Origin: Punica granatum
Taxonomy: Eukaryota > Streptophyta > Magnoliopsida > Myrtales > Lythraceae
Direction of reading: 5' to 3'
Length of the DNA stretch: 64,000 nt
Assembly: GCF_007655135.1 (NCBI RefSeq)
Contig: NC_045130.1
Location: 7,750,001 to 7,814,000 of the forward strand
The number at the start of each line of letters is the position of its first letter. Position 1 is the stretch's first letter. Below are positions 46,332-58,108 of the stretch, piece by piece. Made by a program: the position numbers and the translations under genes. The notes under the pieces are model-generated. The model searched no databases and had not been told where the DNA came from. It worked only from the letters and a program-made list of their open reading frames with translations.

Positions 46332-49300
46332 ATGAGAGCCCTCCGGCGAAGCCACACCTCGTCCTCACCGTCACCGTCACCGTCACCGTCGTCAAATTCC
46401 TCTTCGCCGTCATCTTCATCAGCTTCTTCATCGTCAACGACATCGTCATGGATTCATTTGCGATCGGTCTTTTTAGTAGTCGCTCCTTCGTCAACCTCAC
46501 CAGTTCCTTCTAATCGGTGAGTTCCCAATCCCTCTTTTCTTCTATCTCCTTAGCTTCCATCAAGTTCTTTCCTATTAAATCTTCTGCTTTTTCAGTTCAA
46601 TATCATCAATTCATCTCTCAGAGCTCTTCATTGACTCGTCTCTCTGCTATTCAGATCCAGTTAATGAACCTTTTCGATCTCACATTCAAAATCTGCTAGC
46701 TGACCTTTTCCCATCTCACATTTCACTTTTCCCATCAGTTTCAGTCCACAGTTCGTGCAATTTTGGCGATGGGTAGTGCTCTCAGCAGTGGAGCCTGAGG
46801 CAGGAACTGTCTAACTAGCCAAAGGTTCAATCAGTAGTCAGTGAGCCTCACATTGGAAGTGGGAATAGTAACAATGGAAGTTTTTGATAAAGTTTAATTT
46901 TTTATAAAAAAAATTGGGCGGAATGGTTGAAAAAGGTGTAATGTGTATAAGATGTTGCAATCCGTAACATTGGTTGTAACCCTTCTTCCTGAATCACCGG
47001 ATATCATCGTTTCTTGATCCATTCCTCCTACCTGTAGTGAGCTGCTTAAGACAGTCTACTGCTCCTTGACGATGATCCGGTGCTGTTGGGCGGAATGGTT
47101 GAAAAAGATGTAATGGGTATAAGATGTTGCAATCCGTAACATTTGTTGTAACCCTTCTTCCTGAATCACCGGATATCATCGTTTCTTGATCCATTCCTCC
47201 TACCTGTAGTGAGCTGCTTTTGACAGTCTACTGCTCCTTGACGATGATCCGGTCCTGTTATAGCTCATCTGTCCTTAAAATATTTAAGGGAGTTTGGTTT
47301 CTCCTTTGCTTTATGTCGCTTACTCATCTAGGAAACTCGCTAGAGCTGTATTGGACTCTTCTGTCATGGTATGATCCATTGACAATAGATTGGTCTCCGA
47401 TTTTCTTCTAGTGATCATATACATTGGGATGATGGTGATTAATGAACCACTTGCCCGTATGCCAATATTATGACATGCTTGCTTTATTTATTTCTAATCT
47501 GTTGTTTGCGTAGTGGTGTTCAGCATGTTTGTTTTCCATTTACTGACCTGCATCATTTGTTGTGCACATTTTGTAGGGGTAGTCTTAAATCTCCTTGGTC
47601 GCGGAGGAGAAGAAAACATGCGCTTCTGCCCAAGCAATGGAAAAGTTCTTTTCTACCAGATGGGAGACTTTGTGATGGTGGAGTGAAATTGCTGAAGAAA
47701 GTCCGAAGCGGGGTAAGTAATTCGCTTTGCAACGCAATAATTATAGTAAATCATGATTCATTTGAAAGATCTTTCGGAGGATGAGATGCGACACCAACCA
47801 CCAGGGGTAGCTAATGCTTGTTCATGGAACATAATTTTAAAAGGGGAACCTTTGCAATGGACTCTATGCCAACAGGATGTGTACATCTAAACATAGGGTT
47901 CCTTAAAAGAGGATATTATCAAAGCCAAAGCATTCTTACATTTCTCAAATTTCATAAATGAAAAAACTAAGAAGAGAATCAACACCAATGCTTATTCCCT
48001 CCTCTGAAAATGATATGAACTCCTATATGTTGTCTCTTGCTTCCTCGAAGATGAATTCTTTCGTGCTGTCACATTGACCTTGATGCTTATGTTGCAGGGT
48101 GTTGATCCAACTATCAGAGCAGAGGTTTGGCCATTCCTTCTGGGAGTGTAAGTGTTTTCAGTTGCATATGGTGGATTGATTATGTCCTACTTCTGCGTTT
48201 TACTTTTCTACATTAAGTGGCTAGCCCGCTAGATTAGCCTCAAATTTTGCATCATAGTTGTCAGGCATGATATCGTCTCATTACTCCATTCCTTTGTGCT
48301 TAACTCAAGTCTATTCATGTAACATAGCATAATATCAGATTTTTCACCTTATGAAGGGACGGAGAATATTTTGTTGTTCCCCATATAGTCCACTATTGTC
48401 TGTAATGGCAGTTGTATTGAGACCTCTTTCCTTTGAGCAACCCTCATAGCTTCTCATGGAAGCTGTGCTTCTTATTGGGGTCCAGAGTTTACCTGTGACT
48501 TTAGTTCAATATATTAGTTTTTAGTGAAAATTCTCACGTTGCATTCTCTATCCTTCTTGTAGGTATGATGTGAACAGTTCCACGGAGGAGCGGGAATCCA
48601 TCAGAAGTCAAAATAGGTACATTGTTGGACTTTTGGACTTCTGCCTACCCCAGTTCTCAATTGTAAGGCTTAGTCTAATTTAATTATGACTACATTGCAG
48701 AAAAGAGTATGACAACTTACGGAAGAGGTGCAGGCAAATCATCAGACGCACTGAGAAGAGTAATGGATCCAAGGAAAATGCTGAAACTAGTGAATATAGT
48801 GGGGATCTCAGCCAAGTGTTGGATTCTGGATTGGATGATTCACTAAGCTTGCAGAGATCTCCTTTAAGTGAGAAAGAAGGCCCAGACAGAGAAGCTTTGG
48901 AGAGAGAAGGCTCAGAGAGAGAAGGCTCAGAGAGAGAAGTTTTGGAGAGAGAATGCTCAGTTCCGAAGCACTCTGAAGGCTCAGGTGGTGGTCAAGTGGT
49001 GCAATCTACCATGTTGTTGAGTGAAGGAGATGCTGAAAAATCTGAAGGAGATGCTGAAAAGAGTGAAATCACATGTGTGACTGCTTCACCTGGTGATTCA
49101 GAATCAACTGACTCTGATTCCTCTGAGTCTGACGAGCATGAAATTGTTCAGCCCTTTCTCTCATCCAGTGAACTTGAAGGAAGTGATATTGTGGAGACCG
49201 AGGAAGAGACTTTGTCAACTTCTGAACCCAAAAACAAGACCAAATCGCATACAGATGAAGATTTCACAACATGGCAGAGAATCATTCGCCTTGACGCTGT

Positions 49301-50051
49301 TCGGGCAAATGCAGACTGGATCGTTTACACTTCTTCTCAGGCTAACATTACGGAGCTGAAGGCAAGGCGCTTTGCAGAGAGTGTTGGTTTGAAGGATTAT
49401 GACCACTTGGAGCCTTGCCGAATCTTTCATGCGGCCCGTCTGTTGTCTATTCTCGAAGCCTATGCAGTATATGACCCAGAGATTGGCTACTGCCAAGGGA
49501 TGAGCGACCTGCTCTCACCAATTGTCTCGGTGGTTGAAGATGATAGTGAGGCCTTCTGGTGCTTCGTGGGCTTCATGAAGAAGGCCCGGCACAACTTCAG
49601 GCTTGATGAGGTCGGGATTAGGAGACAGCTGAATATTGTCTCCAAGATCATCAGGTGTAAGGACTCCCACCTCTACAGCCATCTTGAGAAGCTAAAAGCG
49701 GAAGACTGCTTCTTTGTCTACCGAATGGTAGTGGTGCTCTTCAGGAGGGAGCTGACCTTTGACCAGACTCTATGCCTCTGGGAGGTCATCTGGGCGGACC
49801 AGGCAGCAATCAGGGCCGGGATCGCCCGGTCTGCGTGGGGTAGGATGAGGCTGCGGGCACCACCCAATGACGACCTGCTGCTGTATGCCATTGCAGCCTC
49901 AGTCCTGCAGAGGAGAAAGCTGATCATTGAGAAGTACAGCAGCATGGAGGAGATCATGAGGGAATGTAATAGCATGGCGGGTCACTTGGATGTGTGGAAG
50001 CTTTTAGACGATGCCCACGACCTGGTGGCCAACCTCCATGAGAAGATCTAG
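46332..50051 (+). CDS. TBC-domain Rab GTPase-activating protein
   Basis: Five exons: 46332-46516, 47577-47712, 48098-48147, 48563-48616 and 48701-50051, with consistent phase and GT-AG borders, giving 591 residues. A Ser/Pro-rich start (MRALRRSHTSSS) is followed by the split TBC domain. Its N-terminal part is GVDPTIRAEVWPFLLGVYDV. An acidic, low-complexity insertion (residues about 180-330, with repeated EREGS units) comes next, then the catalytic half with IRLDAVR (arginine finger about 343) and GYCQGMSDL (glutamine finger about 407). The dual-finger residues are intact, so Rab GTP hydrolysis should be stimulated. The product is likely to act on endomembranes as GYP7-like plant RabGAPs do. 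An in-frame ATG at 46305 would add nine residues. Exon 1a upstream gives a second N-terminus. Intron 1 contains a 172-bp tandem duplication. Confidence 0.92.
46914..47259. repeat. 172-bp tandem duplication in RabGAP intron 1
   Basis: TTGGGCGGAATGGTTGAAAA at 46914 recurs at 47086, and the two copies (46914-47085, 47086-47259) differ at only a few positions, so the duplication is recent. It does not touch either splice site. Confidence 0.93.
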
Positions 50052-52177
50052 GCCTCGTTGCTCTTTTTTAGCTTTGTTTATTGCCAAGTTCCTTGTTCGC
50101 GTTTCAAGTTCTCATTTGATCTTCCTGGGGATCTATGCACAACCTCTACTTCTACATTGGGTCACTTCGCTGGTGCTCAGAACGAGCACGTGGATTAGCT
50201 GATTATTCGTTCCTCTGTCAAGTTAATCTACTACGAGATTTATGTATACTGCCCGCTCTCAGGGCCTGTCTGTTTGCCTGGGTGATGGTGGCAGAAATTG
50301 GAGACTTAGTTTAATTTGGAATTATCTAAACTGTTGGCAGTTCCATGATCTCGTTTGGTTCATTCCGAGTCTACTTTTTTCTCGAGTTTTTGCATACAAT
50401 ACAAACTTTGATCATTGTTATATCTGAAGCTCAGGGAAGTGATCTACTCTCAATTGCCTCGTCTGATTTCGCAGACAGAAAGCTGGCAGATAGACAGAAC
50501 ATTCTTACACCTGACCAGTGATGTTAAGCGAGGTAAAATTCCCGTTACTGCATCTCGTCTGCTCCTGCTTTCTTTTCTGAGAATCTTAAGAAAGGGGAAT
50601 AAAGAGAACTCTGAAGTATGGCTTTGCTTGATCGAGTCTGCATGTTGGAATTTCTTGCAAGTGGTTGCTCTCCAAGTATATCACCGATTCAATAACTTTG
50701 GCCCAAAGGCTGAGGTAAAGTATATGATGATTCAGGGCAGTATGGTTTATGCAAATGTGGCAATTGCATGAGATCCCTTATATGTAATGTACAGAATGGA
50801 ATGCTGTGACGGATCAGTTCCGACGTTGTTGGACGCAACAAAGTATGTTGTTCCGCAACGCCCATTTCAGCTAGACATTTAATAACTTTTCTGCTCGATC
50901 GGTGGAGCATTATTAGACATAGTCAGTGTGTTGCCTGGTGTGAAATGAAGAACATAAGCTGTTAGACGGGAACAGATCGTGGAGTTTCATTACTTGCCGA
51001 GTGGAAGGGGATGTTCAATAAATTCCTACAGAGAGGTTCAGCAGAATTTTGCAGCCATGCAACGACTAACGTCGGCAGGACATATGATCAACAATCAATT
51101 CATACAATCTGCTGATATGATTTTGATGATGATATGTTGATGTTGATCATGAAATATGAGTTTTTCCATTCTTCTGCACTAGTTCTTTGATCTTGAACAT
51201 GTCTAAGCCCCTCCCTTCCTTTTTGCAAGGGAATCAGAGTAGCTTGTTTTCTCTCTCGAATTGGATTCAAACAGTTCATTTACATTGGGCATGACAAATT
51301 CACTGGAATTACTTCTCTACAGCCTGTCTTCAAGATTAATCCGCCAAAACAATAAGAAGAGAACGTGACGTTCACATTCGTTGAAAGGACAAAATTTCTT
51401 ATTTTCGCAACGGTTCCTTTTCATTAACTCATTGTTCAATTCAATGGTCACCAATGGCTTCCCTGACCCTACTACCATCTGAGCCAAGATTCTGAAGTTC
51501 TGCGCCATTCAGCACGGGGTGGGTAAACTAGAGGAAGCTCTTGGGTTGATTCATGCTTTGGAATTTAGCAAAATGCCTCGCTTTTGGGTGCGATTCTCGG
51601 GGAAAGTCGCATGTGTCGCTCTGTCTTGTTTGGAGAAACAGCTGCCATGAAACTTATCGATATGGATCCATAGAATCCTGCAGACTAATTTGTCTGACCA
51701 TTAAGTCATGAGGAACTCTTAAACTAACGATTTTATCTTAAAATGATGGGGAGAAGAAAAATCAGTGTAACACTAATTATGATATTTGCTTATATGATTA
51801 ACACTTCATTTACGAATTTATATTAATTCTTTCTCGTATCACGTGACGGAATAAAATGGCAGATTAATTTCAACCACTTGCATGGAACCATATGTTCACT
51901 TCGCGGGGCAAATCAAGCCCACTGAAAAACAGAAATTACAAATTAATATAAAAAATTTTAAAAAAATCTGGTGTTCAGACATTTTAGTTTGTCGTTATTG
52001 TCCCGGTCACCCCGGCGAAAGGGAAACCGCGTGCCCGCCACCCCCTGATTTCTCCTCACCGCCCCATGAAAGCACCAATGGCTCCTCCATAGCCGCCCGC
52101 CCTTATAACCTCTCCACCCCCAACCCAATTCGAAGTTCATCACAAGGAATACAAATACAGAGCTTTGCTTACACCAT
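50052..52177. other. RabGAP 3' region and intergenic, no gene
   Basis: The first few hundred bases are the presumptive 3' untranslated region of the RabGAP gene. The rest shows no supported coding sequence. The last 300 bp are the promoter and leader of the next gene. Confidence 0.5.
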
Positions 52178-52966
52178 ATGTGCCGGTCAACGGATTTCCC
52201 CAACTTTCGCTCCGGCGACAGGGACCGTCTCAAGATCCGGGGCTTCTATGTCCGCCTCCCCGACGCCGACTCCCGGAGGCCCTTCCCGGAGTCGTTGACA
52301 CTCCTCTACTTGCCCCGCATCAGCGAGAACTCCCTCGAGATCGACGGCTCTAAGATCCGGCCCGACCTCCCAGCCTTCGTCACCCTCCACCGCGTCGTCT
52401 CGGAGGACGGCGGAGGAGCAGGCGGTGCCGCCGCCTCGTACGGGTCCAGGGACCGGGTGTGCGCGAGCGAAGGCCTCATGTTCGAGGTCTACGCGGGGGA
52501 GGAGAAGGCGCTGAAGGGAGTCTTCCGGAGGGACGAGTACGGCGAGTGGGCGGTGGACTGCAGGTGCGCAATTGAGGGGGCCCGCGGCGGCGGGGAGGCG
52601 GAGGTGTGCGTGGAGGCGGAGGGCCACGTGACGATGGTGGAGAGGGTGGAGATGGTGGCGGCGCGGCGGAGGTTCCGCGGGCTGGAGGAGATACCGGAGG
52701 AGAGGGAGGAGGTGGCGGAGGACGAACAGGTCGGCAGCTGCTGTTGCTGCTCGTGCTCGGAGGGGGACAGCGGATCGGACGGCGGAGATGTGATGGAGTT
52801 CAGTGGCTGGGGTGGTGACGTGGAGGAATGTACGGAGGAGATTAGAGTCAGCACGGAAGGAGTGAGGTGGGCAGTCGACGTGGGGATATGGGTGATGTGT
52901 GTGGGAGTCGGGGTATTGGTGTCGAGGGCATCGGCGAGGAGACTCCGACGCCGGAGACTGATATGA
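52178..52966 (+). CDS. At1g01500-like uncharacterised protein
   Basis: A single-exon, GC-rich gene of 262 residues. The order RLKIRGFYVRLPD, PESLTLLYLPRISENSLEIDG, LMFEVYAGEEKALKGVF and a C-terminal hydrophobic segment followed by an Arg-rich tail (WAVDVGIWVMCVGVGVLV, RRLRRRR) matches the plant family represented by Arabidopsis At1g01500. That family is sometimes mislabelled as erythronate-4-phosphate dehydrogenase; no dehydrogenase motif is present here. A Cys-rich patch (SCCCCSCS, near residue 190) and a single C-terminal membrane helix suggest a tail-anchored protein. No function is established. The ATG at 52178 lies just before the conserved part. High GC gives long shadow frames on the other strand, which I ignore. 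Confidence 0.85.
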   Translation: MCRSTDFPNFRSGDRDRLKIRGFYVRLPDADSRRPFPESLTLLYLPRISENSLEIDGSKIRPDLPAFVTLHRVVSEDGGGAGGAAASYGSRDRVCASEGLMFEVYAGEEKALKGVFRRDEYGEWAVDCRCAIEGARGGGEAEVCVEAEGHVTMVERVEMVAARRRFRGLEEIPEEREEVAEDEQVGSCCCCSCSEGDSGSDGGDVMEFSGWGGDVEECTEEIRVSTEGVRWAVDVGIWVMCVGVGVLVSRASARRLRRRRLI

Positions 52967-53478
52967 AGACTTTGAAGAAACTAGCGGGGGAGAAAATATA
53001 ATTTTGTATTACTTTTGGGCAAATGTATAAACTAATTCTTCTGTTATCTTCAATGCAAATTTCTTCAACCTCGAAGCCGAAATAAGAGAAGTCCAATTTT
53101 GGTTGAAAGTGTAATATAGTGAGAGGTGTGGGAAATTTCCTAATACCCGTGACAAATTTTGAGGTGGTCTTTATTATTGTTCTAGAAAGTAAAGATAATT
53201 TTCTATTATTGAAGAATTGATACACAACCATGACGTTCAAGTAAAACAATTTTTTTTTTAAAAAAGACATTAGAAAAATATTTCAAGACATCAACCTGGA
53301 TTAGTTCAAGTGGTTTGACACTGATTCACTTTAAGTAAGGTCTCGTGTTTAAGTGTTATGAACGAAAAAATTCATGTTAGAAAAATATAAGAAGTCATTC
53401 TAGGAGGACTTAAGACTTAATTTTCTCCACAATTTATTTATTTATATTTCTATAGTATTTGTTTTCTCCTTACGTTAT
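52967..53478. other. Intergenic with a family 2 repeat
   Basis: 3' flank of the At1g01500-like gene. It contains dispersed repeat family 2, copy 8 (about 53285-53410, plus strand: GTTTAAGTGTTATGAACGAA then AAAAATTCATG). Nothing coding. Confidence 0.45.
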
Positions 53479-55925
53479 TATTAGGATCTCAATTTTCAAA
53501 CCTCAATCATGTGCAGACCACGAGCCCTAATGACCTGCAAAAGGGGGGAAGAATGAGAGGAAATCTCAATTTCCCTCTCTTATGTTTATATGAGAGTGTG
53601 CTCAGAAAGTAAAAGAAATTGAACTTAGGATTTATGGGTATCTATAGAGGTATTTATGGGAGTCCCAAGATATCTTTATCGAGATATCGTAATATGTGCA
53701 TAATATTTAATAAATAATAATAAGTAGATGTACTTGCCATATATATAGTTAGAGATAGAATAATATCTTATATGATATATTGACAGAATATTCTAGAGAT
53801 AATATGAATGATCTTAGGAGATTTAGATAAGAAACTATACTCAATAGGATTTAGCTACCGAACGGGTCAAGCTAATTTTCTGGTCCCTAACATAAGCCTC
53901 ATACTCCCGTGAGCTGGAGCTTCGAGAGATCACGAGAGTAGATCAACGTCGTTGTTGATGTCGCATCGTAGGCTATGGCCTTTTCATGTTGTGGCTAGAG
54001 TGACGTTGTGCATCGTGTCTGTCATGCTCTTTAATGGGAGGAATCCCATCGCTGTAGAAAGCAAGGGGACCTTCGCTATAGAAAGCACAAGCCAGTATTT
54101 TATTGTTGTAGAAAGCGAAGGTCATGGTTCTCGATATGGAGATGAAGATATTTGTCGGTGTAGAAAGCAATAGTCCCTTCGCTATAGAAAGCGAATGCCA
54201 AGATCCACCGTCGTTGAAAATGATGGTCGTGGTCCTCAAAGGGATATGAGGAACCCCAGCGCTATAGAAAGCAAGGGGCCTTTCGCTATAGAAAGCGAAG
54301 GTCACTGTGTCCTTGGTGTAGAAAGCGAGGAACGTGGTCCTCAACGAGAGGTGAAAAAATCCGTCGCAATAAAAAGCTAGGCCCTTCGCTGTAAAAAGTG
54401 AAGGCCTATTAGGATCCTTCGGTGCAGAAAGCGAAAGCCCCTTAATCTACTAGTGTAAAAACCAGAGGCTTAGGTCCTCAAAAAGTTGGGCGGCAATGGC
54501 AGTAGTCACATGACACGAGCATCTTATTAAAACTGGAGCTTATACTCAACATATAAGAAAGACTGTGCATTGGATGAAAAGTTTTTTTTTATTTATGAGA
54601 ATGATTGCCTCAAATAGGGGTCCTTGAGCGACGCATGGGTCGTCAAGCGATGTGGGAGGTCGACTCGTGATACATCATGCTGGCTCTTTTTCTTACATAA
54701 TGGATGGACTAATCCACAATCAACTCAAGGTTGTAATTGTTTTCGCGGGGATGATCAAAATCATCATGTCTCCCTTATGTTGATGGCGAAGAGTCTAAGA
54801 TCCTCGAGGATGAGATGTCAACATCGTTGACGGATGCGTTGTCGGAGGAAAATATGGTGCAGCCCCCGGGTCGCTAAGTATTTTCCAAATTCCTAATCCT
54901 CGAGAGATAAACAATGTTTTTCATAATGAATATTGAAAATTTAGGCTCAATTAATAACTAGGTGTGAGGATTCAAGTGATGAATATCCAAGTATGAAATT
55001 AGGAAAGTTGAATATTTTATTTCATCATACAAAATTTTTTCTTCTCTTAATAGAGATTGAATTTTGTCAAGGAAAGTCAAAAAATTATGATGCGATGAGA
55101 TTGAGAGGAATTGATCGGATTAATGGCAAGATTCACAAAGTAACCTTGATTTAAATTTCGAATATCAAAATTTTTCTTTTGATCGATCGTGAGAGTAAAA
55201 GTTAAAAAGCGGGAACTTAACTTGTGATAGCCCCGGAGCGACGGTGCTGTATATCTTTCGCGATGAAAGTCGTGACCGTCACGAGATAACCCTGTTGCGC
55301 GACTCCACCTTGTCGGTCCCTGCAACTTGCCGTGAGGGGTATGCAACCCCCATTCCCAAGTTGAGGTTTGCTTTGCTTCTTGTTATAAGAATTATCATTT
55401 CCTGATGTAGCAGAAAACAACCAATGCAGATGACTTTTCGTACCGTTTCCCACATACGACGCCAATGTCAGTATCTCGATTTTCGGACCTTAATCACGTG
55501 CAGACTACAAGTCTCGAGTGACCTGCAAAAAAGGGGAACAACGGAAGGGAATCTCGATTTTCCTCTCTGTTGCTTAAATGAGAGTGTGCTCGGAAAGTAA
55601 ATGTAATTGAACTTAGAATTTAGGGGTACTTGGAGAGGTACTTATAGGAGTCTCGAGATATTTGTATCGGGATATTGTAATATGTGTAGAATATTTAATA
55701 ATAAATAACAAATAGATGTACTTGTTTTATATGTGGTTAAAGATAAAATAATATGTCATGTGATACATTGACATAATATTTTAGAGATAATATGAGAGAT
55801 ATTACGAGATATAAATAAGAAAATATACTCAATAGGATTTAATTACCCTAATCTGGAGCATTAACATTGACACAGGATGGTAAGTCGGGGCTCAACGGAT
55901 CAAACCAATTTTTTGGTCCCTAACT
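53479..55925. mobile_element. Non-autonomous LTR retroelement with 5-bp target duplication
   Basis: Two direct repeats of about 414 bp (53479-53892) and 460 bp (55466-55925) are alike from TATTAGGATCTC / TGTCAGTATCTC to GGTCCCTAACA / GGTCCCTAACT. The whole is flanked by GTTAT on both sides (53474-53478 and 55926-55930), a 5-bp target duplication. The internal 1.57 kb has no gag or pol motif, so the element depends on others (TRIM/LARD-like). Just before the 3' LTR lies CCCACATACGACGCCAA, resembling the usual plant pre-LTR junction. The LTRs have diverged by many substitutions, and the 3' LTR has an extra stretch of about 45 bp, so the insertion is not recent. Orientation was not determined with confidence, as no clear primer-binding site was found. 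Confidence 0.85.
54040..54480. repeat. Hairpin-rich minisatellite inside the LTR element
   Basis: About a dozen degenerate units built on CTATAGAAAGCGAAGG with irregular spacing. Several form short palindromes, for example CTTCGCTATAGAAAGCGAA (about 54177) and TTTCGCTATAGAAAGCGAAG (about 54281), with CTTCGCT pairing AGCGAAG around a 5-6 nt loop. Confidence 0.75.
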
Positions 55926-55930
55926 GTTAT

Positions 55931-56268
55931 TTTCATTTTTGAACTCGCACAACTTCTTAGCCTACGTTTGCCACTAGACCTAGAACCCTTCGGCTCTAAG
56001 GTGCAACTGTGATACTGATTTGAGTCGTCAGAGGTCCATCGCATGGACAAAGACGCGATTTTATATGCAATTTATCCAAATATTACTACTTATGGCGCCT
56101 CTATGAAATAGGACACTTTTCCAAGTAAAGCATAAAACTGAAAACGTTTCCCCGAGCCAAACCCGCCTAATTCTGTACACACACTTCTCTATTTTCTCTC
56201 AAGATAAGACGGGGAAAAATGCAAAGCTCAAGTGCCCCAAACTTCCATCTTCCCCAGAATTGGTGACA
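55931..56268. other. Intergenic, promoter side of the next gene
   Basis: About 340 bp between the LTR element and the plastid-protein gene, probably its promoter and leader. The LTR insertion therefore sits very close to this gene. Confidence 0.45.
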
Positions 56269-58108
56269 ATGCCAGTAACTCCCGCCTTCAGCACCGTCTC
56301 CTCGCCGTGCCTCAGGGTCCCCATCCGCCTCCCGAGGACATTCCATGGCTGCCACCAACTGCCCCGAGCCCTGACCGTTAGGTGCAGCAGCGGCTCGGAG
56401 AGCGGAACCCGAAGTGGGAACCTCAAGGACGCGCTGTCGGGCATGGTGGACGCGCAAGTGGAGGAGCTCCTCAGCAGAGAAGAGAACCGGACTCTGCTGG
56501 ACGGGTTGGACAGGGCTTCCCAGCGGGTGGAGAAGGCCAAGAGGGAGCTCGCGGAGATCGAGCGGCAAGAAGCCGAAGCGAGCCAGCTGAGGAGTTATGT
56601 CGAACAGCTTGAGAGCAGAGCCTCTGAGGTCTCTTCCCTTCCCATTTCTCCTTTCGCTGCTCCAATCTATGATTTTGATCAGAAGACTATGTCGGATTCA
56701 ATTGCCAGCTAGTGACAATTTGCCTGTCATCTTTCCTGATGATTTTTTACTGTTGACTATATGAGATGAGTTCTTGATTCCTGTTCAGCTTAGCATTCAA
56801 TGAGGATGTCTAATTCATATTGAATGATGGAAATTGAGGCAGTTAATTTTGTTGAAGGCTATTATGTACTGAAGATTTGAACCGACAAGATAGTGAAAAA
56901 CCAAGAAAAGAAAGGAGTTTGCTCCAAAAAAAAAAAAAAAATTACTGCACAGTTCTTTCGAGGCATGTGCGAGTCGGACTATGCTTCCAGTTCTGGGATT
57001 TGCTCTGTTTGTCCATGCTTTATGGACTGATCATTACAAGAAGTGATGAATTTGGGTCGGTAAAAACGTGATATGGAAGGAGGCATTTCCGGATTAGGGG
57101 AAACCAAACTCTCCTACTGGGAGAGCTCTGATAACTCGATTCTGGTCACAAGTAAAAGGGTTTATCTTTGACAATTTAAGCAGACCCTTGATTAGGGATC
57201 TGGAGAGCAACAGAAGTACACATTTCATTGTAGTAGTCACTTTCCTATTATGCTTAAATGGAGATTAGTTGATGGTTGATACGAGCTAGCACCTAGAGGA
57301 ATGCTCCTAAACCCTTTAAGGTAGCTATTTTGATCTTATCTACTTATCACTTTCATGATAGAAGATCGCAATGACTAACCTTTGAATCGGGTTGATCTTG
57401 TTAATCTTGGATTTTGTTTTCATTATTATCTGTTGGACACACCAAACTGATACTTCTATTACACAAATCATAGATTGCAGAATCCCAGAAGGAAATACTA
57501 GAAGCCAGGGCAATGGTCGAGGAAGCAGAACGATTTCTGTCAAACATGAAAAAAAGCCAAGATAGTGCCAGCGACGACGGGGAGATTGACAAGGACAAAG
57601 AGAGATTGGAGTCTGTAAAAGCTGCTTCTGTTTCTGCCATTATAGGCACCTTAGCTGGGTTGCCCATATCCCTTACTCAAGTCAGCTCCACCTCTCAGCT
57701 GATACTTCATTTGGCGATTGCATTTGTTAGCTGTGCTCTGTTCGGAGTTACCTTTCGCTACACAGTTAGGCGAGACTTGGATAACTTTCAGCTAAAAACG
57801 GGAACAGCTGCAGCTTTTGCCTTCGTTAAAGGTACAAATGACTAACCAACCAAAGGCACTACCAGTTTGATACGCTGAGATATTCCAGTTATTCATAGCT
57901 GATGTTCTCATCTGTAGGGCTCAGTGCTTTAGGCGGGGGATCCCCTTTGGAGCTCAACCCTGGGAGCTTCATGTCACATGCATTTGATGGTGCACTGAAT
58001 GTTTCTGAGAGTCTTCTGGTCTTTGCTTTCGCAGCTATCGGTCTTGATTTCTGTTTTAAGACAGGACTAATAAGCACCTTCCCCATAAGAAAAACCGATT
58101 CAAATTGA
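56269..58108 (+). CDS. Plastid-targeted coiled-coil membrane protein, unassigned
   Basis: Three exons (56269-56628, 57474-57831, 57918-58108) with GT-AG borders give 302 residues. Residues 1 to about 43 are rich in Ser, Pro and Arg with no acidic residue and end near LTVRCSS, typical of a chloroplast transit peptide. A charged coiled-coil region follows (about 55-170, with ERQEAE and EILEARAMVEEAERF). Three hydrophobic segments come next (about 171-190, 195-214, 271-286), including FRYTVRRD and LGGGSPLELNPGS. I recognise it as a conserved plant protein of unknown function but cannot give a name. It is probably a thylakoid or envelope protein. Splice joints are supported by frame and by the continuous coiled coil (ASE|IAESQKE). 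The ATG at 56269 is the first true ATG. Confidence 0.85.
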
